Assembly (NCBI GenBank): GCA_900550685.1
Contig: URTS01000058.1
Span: forward strand, 1 to 11,009
Origin: an uncultured Oscillibacter sp.
GTDB taxonomy: Bacteria; Bacillota; Clostridia; Oscillospirales; Oscillospiraceae
DNA: 11,009 bases
Direction of reading: 5' to 3'
The notes beneath the pieces are model-generated. The model saw only the letters and a program-made list of their open reading frames with translations. It searched no databases and was not told the origin of the DNA. A program made the translations under genes and the position numbers. This document shows, piece by piece, positions 1 through 6,032 of this stretch (the first letter of the stretch is position 1; each line of letters begins with the position of its first letter).

Positions 1-38
1 GGGAGGCAGGTTCTTTTTTTCGGCATGGCCCACCGAAA

Positions 39-149
39 GGCACTTTTTGTTTTTGCCGTCCGTGGCGGCAAGCGCCAGCTTAAACTGGCAGGTCTTTGCC
101 AGAAGTGCTCTGACCATACCTGGCCACGGACGGCAGTCAAAAATGCGCC
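39..149. repeat. long imperfect inverted repeat with branched interior
   Basis: A perfect 13-bp inverted repeat (54-66, TGCCGTCCGTGGC, with 123-135) encloses 56 nt. It extends imperfectly outwards: TTTTT (44-48) faces AAAAA (139-143), and GGC (39-41) faces GCC (147-149). Inside are smaller pairings: GCCAG 74-78 with CTGGC 85-89, CTGGCA 85-90 with TGCCAG 97-102 (mutually exclusive with the first), CAGGT 89-93 with ACCTG 118-122, and CAGA 100-103 with TCTG 109-112. On both strands T-runs precede the stem and A-runs follow it, the reverse of an intrinsic terminator, so it is probably not one. It begins about 18 nt past the ABC-F stop codon. It could be a structured 3' UTR, a small RNA or a miniature palindromic element; the function is unknown. 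I saw no convincing gene in 1-167. Confidence 0.6.
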
Positions 150-167
150 CCGGCAGGAACCGCCAAA

Positions 168-1775
168 TTACTTCGCAAGCTTCCACTCCAGGTACTCATC
201 ATACGTCCCAAGCCGGTCAATAATTTTTCCATCCGGCTGGAACTCGATGACCCGGTTACAGGTCGTCTGCAACAGCTCATGGTCATGGGAGGCAAGCAGA
301 ATGTTCCCGGGGAACGCGTCGAGCCCCTTGTTGACGGCCTGAATGGCCTCCATGTCGAGATGGTTCGTCGGCTGGTCAAGGAGGATCACATTCGCGCCAG
401 AGAGCATCATGCGCGAGAGCATGCACCGGACCTTTTCTCCGCCGGAGAGGACCTTCACCGGCTTGAACACATCGTCGCCGGAGAACAGCATCCGCCCCAG
501 GAAGGCCCGCTTGAAGGACTCGGTGTTGGCCTCCGGAATGTGGGGGGTGTACTGAGCCAGCCAGTCCACCAGGTTCAGGTCACAGCCGTTGAAAAAGGCG
601 GAGTTGTCCAGGGGGAAATAGCTGGTGGTAATGGTGGTGCCCCACTTGTAGGTGCCCTCATCCGGCTCCAGTTCACCCATGATGATCTTGAAGAGGGTGG
701 TCTTGGCCAGCTCATCCTCGCCCACAAAGGCGATCTTGTCTCCCTTGTTCACCCGGAAGGACACGTGGTCCAGCACCTTGCGTCCGTCCACGGTCTTGGA
801 AATATCCTCCACCGCCAGGATCTCCTTGCCGCACTCCCGGTCCATGGTAAAGCCCACGAAGGGGTACCGGCGGGAGGAAGCGGGCATCTCCTCTACCGTC
901 AGCTTGTCCAGCAGTTTCCGGCGGGCGGTGGCCTGCTTGCTCTTGGACTTGTTGGCAGAGAAGCGCTGGATAAACAGCTGCAATTCCTTGATCTTTTCCT
1001 CGTTTTTCCGGTTCTGGTCCTTCATCATCCGCTGGACCATCTGGCTGGACTCGTACCAGAATTCGTAGTTGCCCACATACATCTTGATCTGGCCATAGTC
1101 CACGTCCACGATGTTGGTGCACACGGTATTCAGGAAGTGACGGTCGTGGCTCACCACCAGGATCAGGCTCTCGCACTCCATCAGGAAGTCCTCCAGCCAC
1201 TCGATGGCCTGAATGTCCAGATGGTTGGTGGGCTCGTCCAGCAGGATGATGTCCGGCTTGCCGAACAGTGCCTGGGCCAGCAGCACCTTCACCTTTTCCT
1301 TGGCGGAAAGGGTAGACATCTCGCTGTAGAGAATGTCGTTGGACAGGCCCAGGCCCTGGATCAGGCGGGAAACGTCGGATTCGGCCTCCCAGCCGCCCAT
1401 TTCCGCGAATTCCGCCTCCAGCTCGCTGGCCTTCACGCCGTCCTCGTCGGTGAAGTCCTCCTTTTCATAGAGGGCGTCCTTCTCCTTCATCACGTCGTAG
1501 AGGTGCTGGTTGCCCATCATCACCGTGTCCAGCACGGTGTAGGCGTCATACTGGAAGTGGTCCTGCTTCAGAATGGACATCCGCTCCTCCTTGGGGATGA
1601 TGACCTCGCCGGTGGTGGGCTCCAGGTCCCCGGAGAGGATCCGCAGGAAGGTGGATTTGCCGGCACCGTTGGCGCCGATGATCCCGTAGCAGTTGCCGGG
1701 AACAAATTTCAGGTCCACGTGCTTGAACAGCGCCTGGCCGCTGAAGTTCATACTGACATCATTGACTGTAATCAT
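168..1775 (-). CDS. ykpA: ABC-F family ATPase, YkpA/YbiT type
   Basis: A 535-residue soluble protein with two ABC ATPase domains and no membrane segment, the usual ABC-F length. ABC-F proteins bind the ribosomal E site and act on stalled or antibiotic-bound ribosomes; the cellular role of the YkpA/YbiT branch is poorly known. NBD1 has Walker A GANGAGKS (34-41), a degenerate signature LSAKE (156-160), Walker B IILLDE with E181, and H210. The inter-domain linker (about 225-310) is followed by NBD2: degenerate Walker A GEDELAKT (352-359), intact signature LSGGE (443-447), Walker B VILLDQ with Gln468 in place of the catalytic Glu, and H497. The full-length resemblance to B. subtilis YkpA is from memory. 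The ATG at 1775 is preceded by an AGGAAAGGA ribosome binding site. The last ~93 codons use CTC/CTT, ACG and GCG, unlike the CTG/ACC-rich remainder. It has its own promoter and leader, separate from the rnf operon. Confidence 0.95.
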   Translation of the reverse strand: MITVNDVSMNFSGQALFKHVDLKFVPGNCYGIIGANGAGKSTFLRILSGDLEPTTGEVIIPKEERMSILKQDHFQYDAYTVLDTVMMGNQHLYDVMKEKDALYEKEDFTDEDGVKASELEAEFAEMGGWEAESDVSRLIQGLGLSNDILYSEMSTLSAKEKVKVLLAQALFGKPDIILLDEPTNHLDIQAIEWLEDFLMECESLILVVSHDRHFLNTVCTNIVDVDYGQIKMYVGNYEFWYESSQMVQRMMKDQNRKNEEKIKELQLFIQRFSANKSKSKQATARRKLLDKLTVEEMPASSRRYPFVGFTMDRECGKEILAVEDISKTVDGRKVLDHVSFRVNKGDKIAFVGEDELAKTTLFKIIMGELEPDEGTYKWGTTITTSYFPLDNSAFFNGCDLNLVDWLAQYTPHIPEANTESFKRAFLGRMLFSGDDVFKPVKVLSGGEKVRCMLSRMMLSGANVILLDQPTNHLDMEAIQAVNKGLDAFPGNILLASHDHELLQTTCNRVIEFQPDGKIIDRLGTYDEYLEWKLAK

Positions 1776-1861
1776 AGTTGGTCCTTTCCTCTTGGAAACG
1801 GCTCCACGCCGTTTCTCTTTATCATAACCCGCTTTCCCTGGGAAAAGCAGGCGGTTCTCAT
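1772..1861 (-). CDS. putative second leader ORF of the ABC-F gene (29 codons)
   Basis: A 29-codon ORF (begins MRTACFSQGKR) that starts inside the stop of the upstream leader ORF (ATGA, 1861-1858) and stops inside the ABC-F start (ATGA, 1775-1772). It contains the 8-bp hairpin 1795-1815. It lacks its own Shine-Dalgarno sequence, so translation would depend on reinitiation from the upstream ORF. The encoded peptide is basic and resembles nothing I know. The double ATGA arrangement is directly visible; that it is translated is inference. Confidence 0.3.
   Translation of the reverse strand: MRTACFSQGKRVMIKRNGVEPFPRGKDQL
1795..1815 (-). promoter_or_regulatory. leader hairpin just upstream of the ABC-F ribosome binding site
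   Basis: A perfect 8-bp stem (GAAACGGC 1795-1802 with GCCGTTTC 1808-1815) with a 5-nt loop lies about 20 nt before the ABC-F start codon. No T-run follows on the minus strand, so it is not a terminator for ABC-F. It may affect translation initiation or ribosome movement on the second leader ORF. Confidence 0.5.
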
Positions 1862-1935
1862 AAAAAAGCGACGGCCCGGCGGCCGCCGCATCTATAGACG
1901 CTGTCTGTCCTCCCGGACTGCCGCCAGCCGGACAT
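1858..1935 (-). CDS. putative first leader ORF of the ABC-F gene (25 codons)
   Basis: A 25-codon ORF (begins MSGWRQSGRTDS, ends AVAFL) lying between the ABC-F promoter and gene. Its last third runs through the intrinsic terminator hairpin 1868-1889 and its T-run, and its TGA (1860-1858) overlaps the ATG of the next leader ORF. A ribosome on it would physically disrupt the terminator. The upstream ribosome binding site is weak (GCGGAA next to the ATG), which lowers confidence. The frame is also open further upstream to about 2027, so a longer version from a GTG or TTG is possible. No homology is recognised. Confidence 0.35.
   Translation of the reverse strand: MSGWRQSGRTDSVYRCGGRRAVAFL
1862..1889 (-). 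terminator. intrinsic terminator within the ABC-F leader (candidate attenuator)
   Basis: On the minus strand a GC-rich hairpin (1889 to 1868: GCGGCGGCC, loop GCCG, GGCCGTCGC; nine pairs including one G-U) is followed directly by six Ts (1867-1862). It lies about 145-165 nt after the inferred transcription start and 87 nt before the ABC-F start codon, so it would end most transcripts before the gene unless it is overridden. Confidence 0.75.
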
Positions 1936-2004
1936 TTCCGCAGAGCTACGCTTCACCGCCGCGGTCAGAAGAAGAGCACTTTCTCGCCGCCGGCACCAGC
2001 TGCA

Positions 2005-2020
2005 GCCGCCAACTGCGGCG
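2005..2020 (-). promoter_or_regulatory. early-leader hairpin and candidate antiterminator arm
   Basis: In the leader RNA, GCCGC (2019-2015) can pair locally with GCGGC (2009-2005), loop 5 nt. The overlapping CGCCGCA (2020-2014) is also exactly complementary over 7 bases to TGCGGCG (1890-1884), the 5' side of the terminator stem. The two pairings exclude each other, which is what an antiterminator/anti-antiterminator pair needs, although GC-rich sequence makes chance matches likely. Confidence 0.35.
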
Positions 2021-2033
2021 CAAAGCAAGTCCT

Positions 2034-2062
2034 ATTATGTTGTCTGCCGGAGATTTTGTCAA
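2034..2062 (-). promoter_or_regulatory. sigma-A-type promoter for the ABC-F gene
   Basis: On the minus strand: perfect -35 TTGACA (2062-2057), a 17-bp spacer, and -10 CATAAT (2039-2034). Transcription should begin near 2027, giving a leader of about 250 nt before the ABC-F ATG. This is the best promoter match in the window and shows that the ABC-F gene is transcribed independently of rnf. Confidence 0.85.
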
Positions 2063-2069
2063 GTGAAAT

Positions 2070-2121
2070 TTTCCGGAAAGCGGCCCAAAGGGGAGAATTT
2101 TCATCATTTCCGGCACGGAAA
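2070..2121. promoter_or_regulatory. two TTTCC/GGAAA dyads upstream of the ABC-F promoter
   Basis: A perfect 10-bp palindrome TTTCCGGAAA (2070-2079) lies 7 bp upstream of the -35 element, and TTTCCG-GCA-CGGAAA (2107-2121) lies further up. Their centres are about 40 bp apart, near four helical turns. The spacing and repeated half-site suggest a regulator operator, but no known regulator site is recognised. Confidence 0.3.
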
Positions 2122-2155
2122 CGCCTCCCTTTATGCGCTGAATCTTCAGCGGACA

Positions 2156-2191
2156 TAAAAAATCTGTCCGGCGCATCAGCGCCGGACAGAT
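2156..2191 (-). terminator. intrinsic terminator of the rnf operon
   Basis: A perfect 13-bp stem (arm ATCTGTCCGGCGC at 2162-2174 with its complement at 2179-2191) and a 4-nt loop lie 10 nt past the rnfB stop codon. On the minus strand they are followed by six Ts (2162-2157; the last stem base is part of the run). This is a textbook strong terminator that separates the rnf transcript from the ABC-F gene. Confidence 0.95.
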
Positions 2192-2201
2192 CTTATATAG
2201 C

Positions 2202-3116
2202 TTATTCTGCGGGAGTTGCAGAAGCAGCAGCGGCAGCGGCGGCTTCCTCAGCTGCCTTCTTGGCAGCGGCAGCCTTCTCTGCCTGGGCCTTCTTGATGGC
2301 CTTGTACTTTTCCTTCTCCTCAGCGGTAGCCTTGGGCAGGATGGCGTCGCGGGGGCAGACCTTGGTGCAGAGCTTGCAGCCCACGCACTTGTCGTAGTCG
2401 ATAACGGCCACGCCGTTGACCACATGGATGGCATCCTTCTTGCATTCCTTCTGGCACAGGCCGCAGCCGATGCAGGAATTGCCGCAGACGCTCATCGCGG
2501 CCTTGCCCTTATCCAGGTTGGCGCAGGCCACGTGGACCTTCTTGCTAGCAGGCACGGAGGTGATCAGGCCGCGGGGGCAGGCCTTCATGCAGGCGCCGCA
2601 GTTGGTGCACTTCTCGGGATCCACAACGGCGGTGCCGTTGGGGCCGATGGTCATGGCGCCGAACTGGCAGGCATTGACGCAGGAGCCGAAGCCCAGGCAG
2701 CCGAAGCGGCAGTCCAGAGGACCGGCGGCAACCTTGGTGGCGGAGATGCAGTCATGCACGCCCACATACTGATAGCGCTTCTTGGCAGCCTCACCGCCGT
2801 TGCAGCGGACGAAGGCCACCTGACGCTCGCCGGTGGGGGCGGACATGCCCATGATCTCGGCGATGGCGGCAGCGTTGTCGGGACCTGCGGGAGCGCAGGC
2901 GTTCACAGGAGCGTTGCCCGCCAGGATGGCGGCGGCGCAGCCTGCGCAGCCGGGGAAGCCGCAGCCGCCGCAGTTGGCGCCGGCCAGGTGGCTGAGGATA
3001 GCCTCTTCCCGGGGATCCTTTTTGACCTCAAAGACCTTGGAGGCCACGGCCAGGATCAGGCCGAACACAGCGCCCAGAATACCGAGCACCGCAATGGCAG
3101 CAATAATATTTCCCAT
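2202..3116 (-). CDS. rnfB: Rnf complex subunit RnfB, iron-sulfur electron-input protein
   Basis: A 304-residue protein that takes electrons from reduced ferredoxin on the cytoplasmic side and passes them into the Rnf complex. An N-terminal membrane helix (about 4-26) is followed by the RnfB 4Fe-4S motif NCGGCGFPGC (C49, C52, C57, plus C60/C74), then ferredoxin-like clusters: C136/C140/C146/C150, C170/C173/C176/C180, C215/C218/C221/C225 and C244/C247/C250/C254. The tail (about 262-304) is rich in Ala, Lys and Glu. Start ATG at 3116 has GGAGG 8 nt upstream, within the 13-nt gap after rnfA. It is the last gene of the operon, as usual in Clostridia, and the terminator follows at once. Confidence 0.98.
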   Translation of the reverse strand: MGNIIAAIAVLGILGAVFGLILAVASKVFEVKKDPREEAILSHLAGANCGGCGFPGCAGCAAAILAGNAPVNACAPAGPDNAAAIAEIMGMSAPTGERQVAFVRCNGGEAAKKRYQYVGVHDCISATKVAAGPLDCRFGCLGFGSCVNACQFGAMTIGPNGTAVVDPEKCTNCGACMKACPRGLITSVPASKKVHVACANLDKGKAAMSVCGNSCIGCGLCQKECKKDAIHVVNGVAVIDYDKCVGCKLCTKVCPRDAILPKATAEEKEKYKAIKKAQAEKAAAAKKAAEEAAAAAAASATPAE

Positions 3117-3129
3117 CTTTCCTACCTCC

Positions 3130-3717
3130 TTACCAGACCTTCAGGCCGGAGAAGCCCATGAAGGCCAGAGCCATCAGGCCGGCGGTGATCAGCGCGATGG
3201 GGAAGCCTTCCCAGTTCTTGGGATAGTCGGCAAACACCAGACGCTCACGGATGCTGGCGAACAGCACGATGGCCAGCAGGAAGCCCAGGCCACCGGTGAT
3301 GCCGTAAATCACGGACTCGATGAAGTTGTAGTTGTTCTGCACGTTCAGCAGCACAACGCCCAGCACGGCGCAGTTGGTGGTGATCAGGGGCAGATACACA
3401 CCCAGAGCGGTGTACAGGGAGGGCATGGCCTTCTGCAGGAACATCTCGATGAACTGCACCAGAGAGGCGATGACCAGGATGAAGGCCACGGTCTGCATAT
3501 AGGCCAGGTCCAGGGGGATCAGGATGAACTTGTTCACCACGAAGCACACGGCGGAGGCCAGGCCCATAACAAAGGTAACGGCCACGCCCATACCCACAGC
3601 GGTGTCCACCTTCTTGGAAACGCCCAGGAAGGGGCAGCAGCCCAGGAACTGGGAGAAGATGAAGTTGTTCGTCAGGATAGCACCCAACGTAATCGAAAGC
3701 AGCTTAAAGATTTCCAT
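3130..3717 (-). CDS. rnfA: Rnf complex integral membrane subunit RnfA
   Basis: A 195-residue, six-helix membrane protein, full family length. With RnfE it forms the core of the ion pump and holds an iron-sulfur cluster inside the membrane. The cysteines expected to take part are in FLGCCPFLG (C27, C28) and TTNCAVLG (C116). Other family motifs seen are TNNFIFSQ near the N-terminus and ASIRERL. Its ATG shares a base with the rnfE stop (TAATG, 3719-3715), suggesting translational coupling; GGAGGAG inside the end of rnfE serves as ribosome binding site. Confidence 0.98.
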   Translation of the reverse strand: MEIFKLLSITLGAILTNNFIFSQFLGCCPFLGVSKKVDTAVGMGVAVTFVMGLASAVCFVVNKFILIPLDLAYMQTVAFILVIASLVQFIEMFLQKAMPSLYTALGVYLPLITTNCAVLGVVLLNVQNNYNFIESVIYGITGGLGFLLAIVLFASIRERLVFADYPKNWEGFPIALITAGLMALAFMGFSGLKVW

Positions 3718-4370
3718 TATTTGCTCTCCTCCTTATCCTTCTTGGGACGGGCCAGCGCCCACTGCATGGTGGCAATCAGCGCCGCCAGCACCAGGAAGCC
3801 GCCCACAGGCAGAGTCAGCATGCCCACGCCGTAGTCGGCGGGGAAGATCTGGATGCCCACGTGCTGGCCAGCCTCATTGAGGGGTCCGAACACGCCGCCG
3901 CCGAAGGCGCCGTTGCCCAGGAACTCACGGATGATGCACATAGCCAGCAGGACCCAGGTATAGCCGATGCCCTGGAAGATACCGTCGAACATGGAGGCCA
4001 CCACGCCGTTCTTGTAGGAGAACGCCTCGGCACGGCCCAGGATGATGCAGTTCACCACGATCAGGGGGATGAACACGCCCAGGGAGTTGGCCAGGTCCGG
4101 CAGGAAGGCCTGGATGGACAGGTCCACGCAGGTCACGAAGCCGGCGATCACCACGATGAACATGGCGATACGAATCTTATCGGGGATGATCTTCCGCATG
4201 GCGGCGATGATCATGTTGGACAGGGTCAGGATGATGGTAACAGCCACACCCATACCGATGCCGTTGAAGAAAGAGGTAGTGATAGCCATGGTGGAGCACA
4301 TGCCCAGCACCTGGACCAGAACAGGGTTCTGGGTCAGCAGACCCTCTTTGAATTGTGTACCAAGTTTCAT
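3717..4370 (-). CDS. rnfE: Rnf complex integral membrane subunit RnfE
   Basis: A 217-residue membrane protein, homologous to RnfA and arranged in inverted topology to it in the complex. Cysteines matching the shared intramembrane cluster are C25 (VLGMCSTMA) and C108 (IVVNCIILGRAEAF). The RnfE/NqrD motif ILGRAEAF and a lysine-rich cytoplasmic C-terminus are present. It starts 19 nt after rnfG, with an AGGGGG ribosome binding site, and its stop overlaps the rnfA start. Confidence 0.98.
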   Translation of the reverse strand: MKLGTQFKEGLLTQNPVLVQVLGMCSTMAITTSFFNGIGMGVAVTIILTLSNMIIAAMRKIIPDKIRIAMFIVVIAGFVTCVDLSIQAFLPDLANSLGVFIPLIVVNCIILGRAEAFSYKNGVVASMFDGIFQGIGYTWVLLAMCIIREFLGNGAFGGGVFGPLNEAGQHVGIQIFPADYGVGMLTLPVGGFLVLAALIATMQWALARPKKDKEESK

Positions 4371-4389
4371 AAGTCAGCGTCCCCCTTTC

Positions 4390-5013
4390 TTAGCCGATCG
4401 CGCCGGCGGCTGCCAGCGCGGTATTGACACCGGTGGTAACGCCCTTACTGGACACAGTTGCGCCGGTGATGGCATCCACATTGGTGCCCACCACCAGAGT
4501 ACCGTCCGCAGCGGACTTGCCGATGAACTGATCCAGGACCTTGGTGCCGTTGGCCAGGGTCTCGTTGTTCATGACCTTGGAGCCGATACCGGAGGTCTCG
4601 GCGTTGCTGATGATGGAAACGCCGGTGACGGCGCCGTCGGGATCGATGCCCACCATCATGGAGATGGTGCCCTGAGAACCGGAAGCGGACACGCTGACAG
4701 CATAGCCCACCACCTGGCCGCCGGACTGAGCCTCATAGACGGCATCCAGAGTGCCGCCCTGGGCGGTGGCGGCGGAAGTCATGGCGTCGGTCAGCTCCAG
4801 AGGATCGGAGAAATCGTCGGCCACGATGACCTTCTGCATAGCGGCCACGGTCTTGTTCCAGGTGATCTCAGCGATTCTGTCCTTGGTGATGCTGTTGACC
4901 CAGCCCAGAACGCCGGCCACCACCATGCAGGTCAGGAACAAGGTCACGGTCAGCTTGATGATGTACTTGGGGTCCATATCGACCTTTGCCTTGGTCTTCA
5001 CTTCGTTACTCAT
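4390..5013 (-). CDS. rnfG: Rnf complex FMN-binding subunit RnfG
   Basis: A 207-residue protein with one membrane helix (about 19-40) and an extracytoplasmic FMN-binding domain. The covalent flavinylation motif is AITGATVSS, with T186 the expected attachment residue via a phosphodiester bond. The conserved NAETSGIGSKV stretch (137-147) is also present. FMN attachment normally needs the ApbE flavin transferase, whose gene is not in this window. Start ATG overlaps the rnfD stop by ATGA (5013-5010), with AAGGAGG inside the rnfD end. Confidence 0.97.
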   Translation of the reverse strand: MSNEVKTKAKVDMDPKYIIKLTVTLFLTCMVVAGVLGWVNSITKDRIAEITWNKTVAAMQKVIVADDFSDPLELTDAMTSAATAQGGTLDAVYEAQSGGQVVGYAVSVSASGSQGTISMMVGIDPDGAVTGVSIISNAETSGIGSKVMNNETLANGTKVLDQFIGKSAADGTLVVGTNVDAITGATVSSKGVTTGVNTALAAAGAIG

Positions 5014-6029
5014 TTCGCGGCTGCCTCCTTCTTATCGGATTTCACCACGCCGAAACGAACGGGCTTGGTGTACTTGTCGATCAATGCGGTGCAGCAGTTC
5101 ATGACCATGATGGAGTAGCAGACGCCCTCATTGTAGGAACCGAAGTACCGGATGAACACAGTGAATAGGCCGCAGCCGATGCCGTAGATCAGCTGGCCCT
5201 TCTTGGTGACGGGAGAGGTAGCGTAGTCGGTGGCCATGAAGAAGGCACCCAGGAACAGGCCACCGCCGAAGATGCTGTAGAGCATGTACTCCACGCCGGA
5301 ACCGGCCTTGGGGAACAGCAGGGTCAGGACAGCCACGGTGGCAATGTAGGCCACGGGGGTCTGCCAGCTGATGACCTTGCGCCACAGCAGATAGATGCCG
5401 CCGATGAGCAGCATCAGGGCGGAGATCTCGCCCATGGAGCCGCCGATCTTGCCCAGGAACATATCGCCCACGGAGGCGATCTCCTTCAGGCCCTCCATAT
5501 CGCCGGTCTTCAGATAGGCCAGCGGGGTGGCGGCAGACACCACGTCAGCGGGCAGGCCGCCGCCGATGGCAGCTTTGACGCCGGCGGGCAGCCAAGTGGT
5601 CATGGAACCGGCGTAGCTGGCCAGCAGAGCGGCACGGCCCGCCAAAGCGGGGTTCAGGAAGTTCTTGCCGATGCCGCCGAAGAGCTGCTTGACCACAACG
5701 ATGGCAAAGAAGTCACCGATGAGGACCATCCACAGCGGGGTGGTGGCGGGGCAGACGAAAGCCAGCAGCATGCCGGTGACCACAGCGGAGAGGTCGCCGA
5801 CGGACTGGGGCTTGTTCATGATCTTGCGGTAGGCCCACTCAAAGAATACGCTGCCTGCCACAGACACGGCGGTGAGGAGCAGGGCCTCCACGCCGAAGTA
5901 AATGATGGCCCAGATCAGGGCGGGACACATGGCAATGATGACGTCCAGCATGATGGACCGGGTGGTCTCACTGCCGCGGATATGAGGGTTGGAAGTGGCA
6001 ATGAGCTTTAAGTTCTTGTAATCCGTCAT
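5010..6029 (-). CDS. rnfD: Rnf complex membrane subunit RnfD, covalent FMN carrier
   Basis: A 339-residue polytopic membrane protein related to NqrB. Conserved blocks: GKNFLNPALAGRA (121-133), the FMN attachment segment SAATPL (165-170, T168 the expected flavin-bearing residue; Ala replaces the Gly of the more common SGAT form), FMATDYATSPVT (264-275) and EGVCYSIMVMN (301-311). It ends in a short Lys/Ala tail (SDKKEAAAK). It begins 3 nt after rnfC, with AAGGAGG in the rnfC end, and overlaps rnfG by 4 nt, so translation is likely coupled. Confidence 0.98.
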   Translation of the reverse strand: MTDYKNLKLIATSNPHIRGSETTRSIMLDVIIAMCPALIWAIIYFGVEALLLTAVSVAGSVFFEWAYRKIMNKPQSVGDLSAVVTGMLLAFVCPATTPLWMVLIGDFFAIVVVKQLFGGIGKNFLNPALAGRAALLASYAGSMTTWLPAGVKAAIGGGLPADVVSAATPLAYLKTGDMEGLKEIASVGDMFLGKIGGSMGEISALMLLIGGIYLLWRKVISWQTPVAYIATVAVLTLLFPKAGSGVEYMLYSIFGGGLFLGAFFMATDYATSPVTKKGQLIYGIGCGLFTVFIRYFGSYNEGVCYSIMVMNCCTALIDKYTKPVRFGVVKSDKKEAAAK

Positions 6030-6032
6030 CTC

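Noticed and set aside
140..167. Terminator directly after the ABC-F stop on the minus strand
   Set aside because: Only a 4-bp stem with a short T-run (143-139) is present and the stem is separated from it by several bases; too weak to call.
279..2066. 595-codon open frame on the plus strand across the ABC-F gene
   Set aside because: It is antisense to a clear ABC-F gene, is His/Val/Leu/Gly-biased as expected of a mirrored GC-rich frame, has no ribosome binding site and no recognisable domain.
1965..2156. Small minus-strand frames between rnfB and the ABC-F promoter
   Set aside because: They span the rnf terminator, the promoter and the leader without a ribosome binding site, and show no recognisable protein features.
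2424..5118. Several long plus-strand frames (His/Asp/Gly-rich) opposite rnfB, rnfA, rnfE and rnfG
   Set aside because: Antisense shadows of well-identified Rnf genes with no start signals or known motifs.
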